From assembly GCA_014523625.1 (NCBI GenBank), contig JAATVP010000095.1, positions 1 through 6,499 on the forward strand: 6,499 nucleotides of DNA, given 5' to 3'. Source of the stretch: Nitrososphaerales archaeon TH5896. GTDB lineage: Archaea; Thermoproteota; Nitrososphaeria; Nitrososphaerales; Nitrososphaeraceae. The position numbers and the translations under genes are program-made. The notes under the pieces were generated by a model. The model was not told where the DNA came from and did not search any database. It saw only the letters and a program-made list of their open reading frames with translations. The first letter of the stretch is position 1, and each line of letters starts with the position of its first letter. Below are positions 5,227-6,499 of the stretch, in pieces.

Positions 5227-5787
5227 GTGTTACTGAATGTCGTGACTGTGGGAACAACTTATTTTAGATACGCTGGGACCTCCATACCCGAGACAGAAAT
5301 CATATATCATATTATTTCAAGCATACTTGGTTCTGTCGAAGAAGAAAAAATTGTTACAAATGACGGTCCAATCCATACGATAATAGAAATTCACTTCCCT
5401 GTTCTCTACGGTGACGATTTCTTTACGCTATTTGGCGCTGACAAATGGTTCAAGTTAAGGAATGTTATTACGGAAATAAAAAAAAGAAGAGGCAAAGGTC
5501 AAATGCGAATTGTGTTTAGTTTCCCTGGAGTTTCTGGGGCAGGCGGTACTACTACGAGGCTCATCTTACAAACGTCGGAAACGGACTACAGAAGTGTTGA
5601 AAGAGCCATTGATAGGGTTCAAGTGTTAGTAGAAATAATTGAATCTCAAATGTCTAAGATGCCTCCAGAAGTACTTGAAATGACGTATTGTTATGAAGCA
5701 GCATACTCGAGGTGGCGTCCTGATTTCGTGAAAACAAATAAGAGAATTTACAAATACTCAAATGACAACTGGAAAAGTAGTACCTGA
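5227..5787 (+). CDS. Hypothetical protein of unknown function, possibly frameshifted at its start
   Basis: I do not recognise this 186-residue protein. It looks like a soluble cytoplasmic alpha/beta protein. Features are RYAGTSIPETEIIYHII (14-30), a hydrophobic strand IIEIHFPVLYG (52-62), a basic patch EIKKRRGKGQMR (83-94), then IVFSFPGVSGAGGTTTRLIL (95-114) with a Gly-rich turn, and a helix rich in Val and Ile (122-141). The frame opens at GTG 5227 directly after an in-frame TGA; GTG 5242 and GTG 5248 are alternatives. An ATG four bases earlier (5223) in another frame encodes MSVTECRDCGNNLF and then stops. Removing one G from GGG 5250-5252 would join it to this frame as CRDCGTTYFRYAG, a more natural N-terminus with a zinc-knuckle half. 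The gene stands alone between promoter-like DNA and a convergent neighbour. Confidence 0.75.
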   Translation: MLLNVVTVGTTYFRYAGTSIPETEIIYHIISSILGSVEEEKIVTNDGPIHTIIEIHFPVLYGDDFFTLFGADKWFKLRNVITEIKKRRGKGQMRIVFSFPGVSGAGGTTTRLILQTSETDYRSVERAIDRVQVLVEIIESQMSKMPPEVLEMTYCYEAAYSRWRPDFVKTNKRIYKYSNDNWKSST

Positions 5788-5788
5788 C

Positions 5789-5810
5789 TTTTCGAATATT
5801 TTAACGAAAA
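5789..5810. terminator. Inverted repeat between convergent genes, possible bidirectional terminator
   Basis: TTTTCG (5789-5794) and CGAAAA (5805-5810) form a perfect 6-bp stem around the 10-base A/T loop AATATTTTAA. It begins one base after the TGA of the rightward gene and lies 10 bases from the TAA of the leftward gene. Both strands present a T-rich arm, which suits two transcripts ending here. Confidence 0.4.
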
Positions 5811-5820
5811 TTCAATAACT

Positions 5821-6276
5821 TTAACCTATTTGGCCAATCACCGATGATTCATGCAAGGATTTGAGAAGATCGCGATATTTTCGATCGATAAAGTAAAGTG
5901 ATTCCGATAACTTTTTTGATTTTCCATACTTGAATCTAACAAGCTCGCGGTGCCTCCAAAGATGCCGACCCTCGGGAACCGAAAGAGTTGTAAAGTAGTC
6001 AGGCCCCTTGAGGTTGTCCGGAAGCTTGATGCTCTGTGGTATAATATATTCAATAGTAAACCATTCATCACCATCCGGATAATCATTACCGGTAGCTATA
6101 TCAAAATACAAGTGCAATACATCTTCAATATTTAAGCCGCTCTCTTTGCTCAAAGGATGTTTTATAAATGACTTTCGATAATCCATTTTTAACAATTCAG
6201 GCTCAAAATAATTCCTTATTATTGCAAGTCTAAAGATTTCATTTGACTCCTTTATATTCAAAGCTAGTATAACCAA
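5821..6276 (-). CDS. Hypothetical protein of unknown function
   Basis: I do not recognise this protein. The longest reasonable frame has 151 residues from TTG 6276, preceded by GGAG at a workable distance. The first in-frame ATG is at 6186 and would give 121 residues beginning MDYRKSFIKHPLSKESG. The frame stays open upstream of 6276 to a TAA at 6349-6351 without an ATG, so the start is uncertain. The sequence is soluble in character: an acidic centre DIATGNDYPDGDEWFTIEY (59-77), IIPQSIKLPDNLKGPDYF (78-95), EGRHLWRHRELVRFKYG (102-118) and a charged C-terminal helix (128-143). No signal peptide, membrane helix or catalytic motif is apparent. It converges on the gene at 5227 and is transcribed away from the tRNA. 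I judge it real from the long frame with consistent amino-acid make-up. Confidence 0.65.
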   Translation of the reverse strand: MVILALNIKESNEIFRLAIIRNYFEPELLKMDYRKSFIKHPLSKESGLNIEDVLHLYFDIATGNDYPDGDEWFTIEYIIPQSIKLPDNLKGPDYFTTLSVPEGRHLWRHRELVRFKYGKSKKLSESLYFIDRKYRDLLKSLHESSVIGQIG

Positions 6277-6378
6277 GGATCTCCGTTTAATAACCTTTTT
6301 AACATAGTGTGAGAATGCACGCGACCGCCAATTGCAGGAATTGTTATTTTATTGTCAATGGAACTGATAATCAATATC

Positions 6379-6386
6379 AATATATT
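6379..6386 (+). promoter_or_regulatory. TATA box (box A) of the tRNA-Ser gene
   Basis: AATATATT is centred about 29 bases before the first base of the mature tRNA, the usual place of box A for archaeal tRNA genes. It lies in a longer A/T run (6368-6386) containing ATCAATATCAATATATTG. The flanking gap 6277-6378 shows no other gene. Confidence 0.5.
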
Positions 6387-6411
6387 GCCTCTTCATAAAT
6401 CTCCAGTTTAG

Positions 6412-6498
6412 GCGGGGGTCGCCTAGCCTGGTAGGGCGTGGGATTGCTAATCCCATGTTCGCAAGAACTCGTGGGTTCGAATCCCACTCCCCGCGCCA
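6412..6498 (+). tRNA. tRNA-Ser (anticodon GCU)
   Basis: A complete cloverleaf can be drawn. The acceptor stem is GCGGGGG (6412-6418) with TCCCCGC (6488-6494), including one G-T pair. Discriminator G73 is at 6495 and the CCA end is encoded (6496-6498). The D-arm GCC...GGC spans 6421-6436. The anticodon stem is TGGGA/TCCCA (6439-6443/6451-6455) around the loop TTGCTAA, anticodon GCT at 6446-6448. A long variable arm GTTC-GCAA-GAAC (6457-6468) is capped by a GNRA tetraloop. The T-arm is GTGGG-TTCGAAT-CCCAC. The long variable arm and G73 are typical of archaeal serine tRNA, so the tRNA reads AGC and AGU codons. No intron interrupts the anticodon loop. Confidence 0.96.
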
Positions 6499-6499
6499 T

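Noticed and set aside
5838..6135. Additional frames on both strands (5838-6086 and 5950-6135) overlapping the leftward unknown gene
   Set aside because: Each is shorter than the 5821-6276 frame and is contained in it; they appear to be shadows.
6219..6242. Seven-codon leftward frame (MKSLDLQ) behind a good GGAG site, as an upstream peptide
   Set aside because: It lies inside the longer unknown gene in another frame; too short to support without expression data.

Overview
This window looks like a piece of an archaeal chromosome, most likely from the Nitrososphaeria (ammonia-oxidising Thaumarchaeota and relatives). I judge this from its content, not from a database match. It has A/T-rich TATA-type promoters close to start codons, a fused AhbA-AhbB siroheme decarboxylase, a heme-binding protein of the chlorite dismutase/ChdC fold, a DUF1802 protein, a blue-copper protein end with an amicyanin-type loop, and several short proteins I do not recognise. 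The DNA is AT-rich and genes are packed with short gaps.

Layout, left to right. Bases 3-128 are the last 41 codons of a cupredoxin, with a bulged hairpin directly after its stop. A gap of about 340 bases follows and ends in a promoter for a rightward cluster: sufC (469-1245), a ChdC/HemQ-like gene (1277-1978), a DUF1802 gene (1975-2568, start overlapping the previous stop) and an aldo/keto reductase (2569-3561, abutting the previous stop). The spacings of 31, -4 and 0 bases suggest one transcript. A leftward gene at 3700-4692 encodes the fused siroheme decarboxylase. It is separated by a repeat-bearing divergent promoter region from a small rightward unknown gene (4852-5121). Next come an unknown rightward gene (5227-5787) and an unknown leftward gene (5821-6276), which converge on a small inverted repeat. 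The window closes with a promoter and a complete tRNA-Ser(GCU) with an encoded CCA end.

The theme that ties the centre together is iron, Fe-S and heme. SufC powers Fe-S cluster assembly. AhbAB performs the first step of the siroheme-dependent heme route, whose later enzymes AhbC and AhbD are radical-SAM Fe-S proteins. The ChdC-like protein could perform the last step, coproheme to heme b. Having the first Ahb enzyme and a ChdC-type enzyme about 1.7 kb apart suggests a hybrid heme pathway.

I see no CRISPR array, transposase, toxin-antitoxin pair or obvious new defence system. The items most worth a second look are the hybrid heme route and the unusual predicted distal heme site of the ChdC-like protein, the direct repeats flanking two divergent TATA boxes at 4721-4816, and a possible single-base frameshift at 5250-5252 that would give the 5227 gene an N-terminal Cys-X2-Cys-Gly knuckle.
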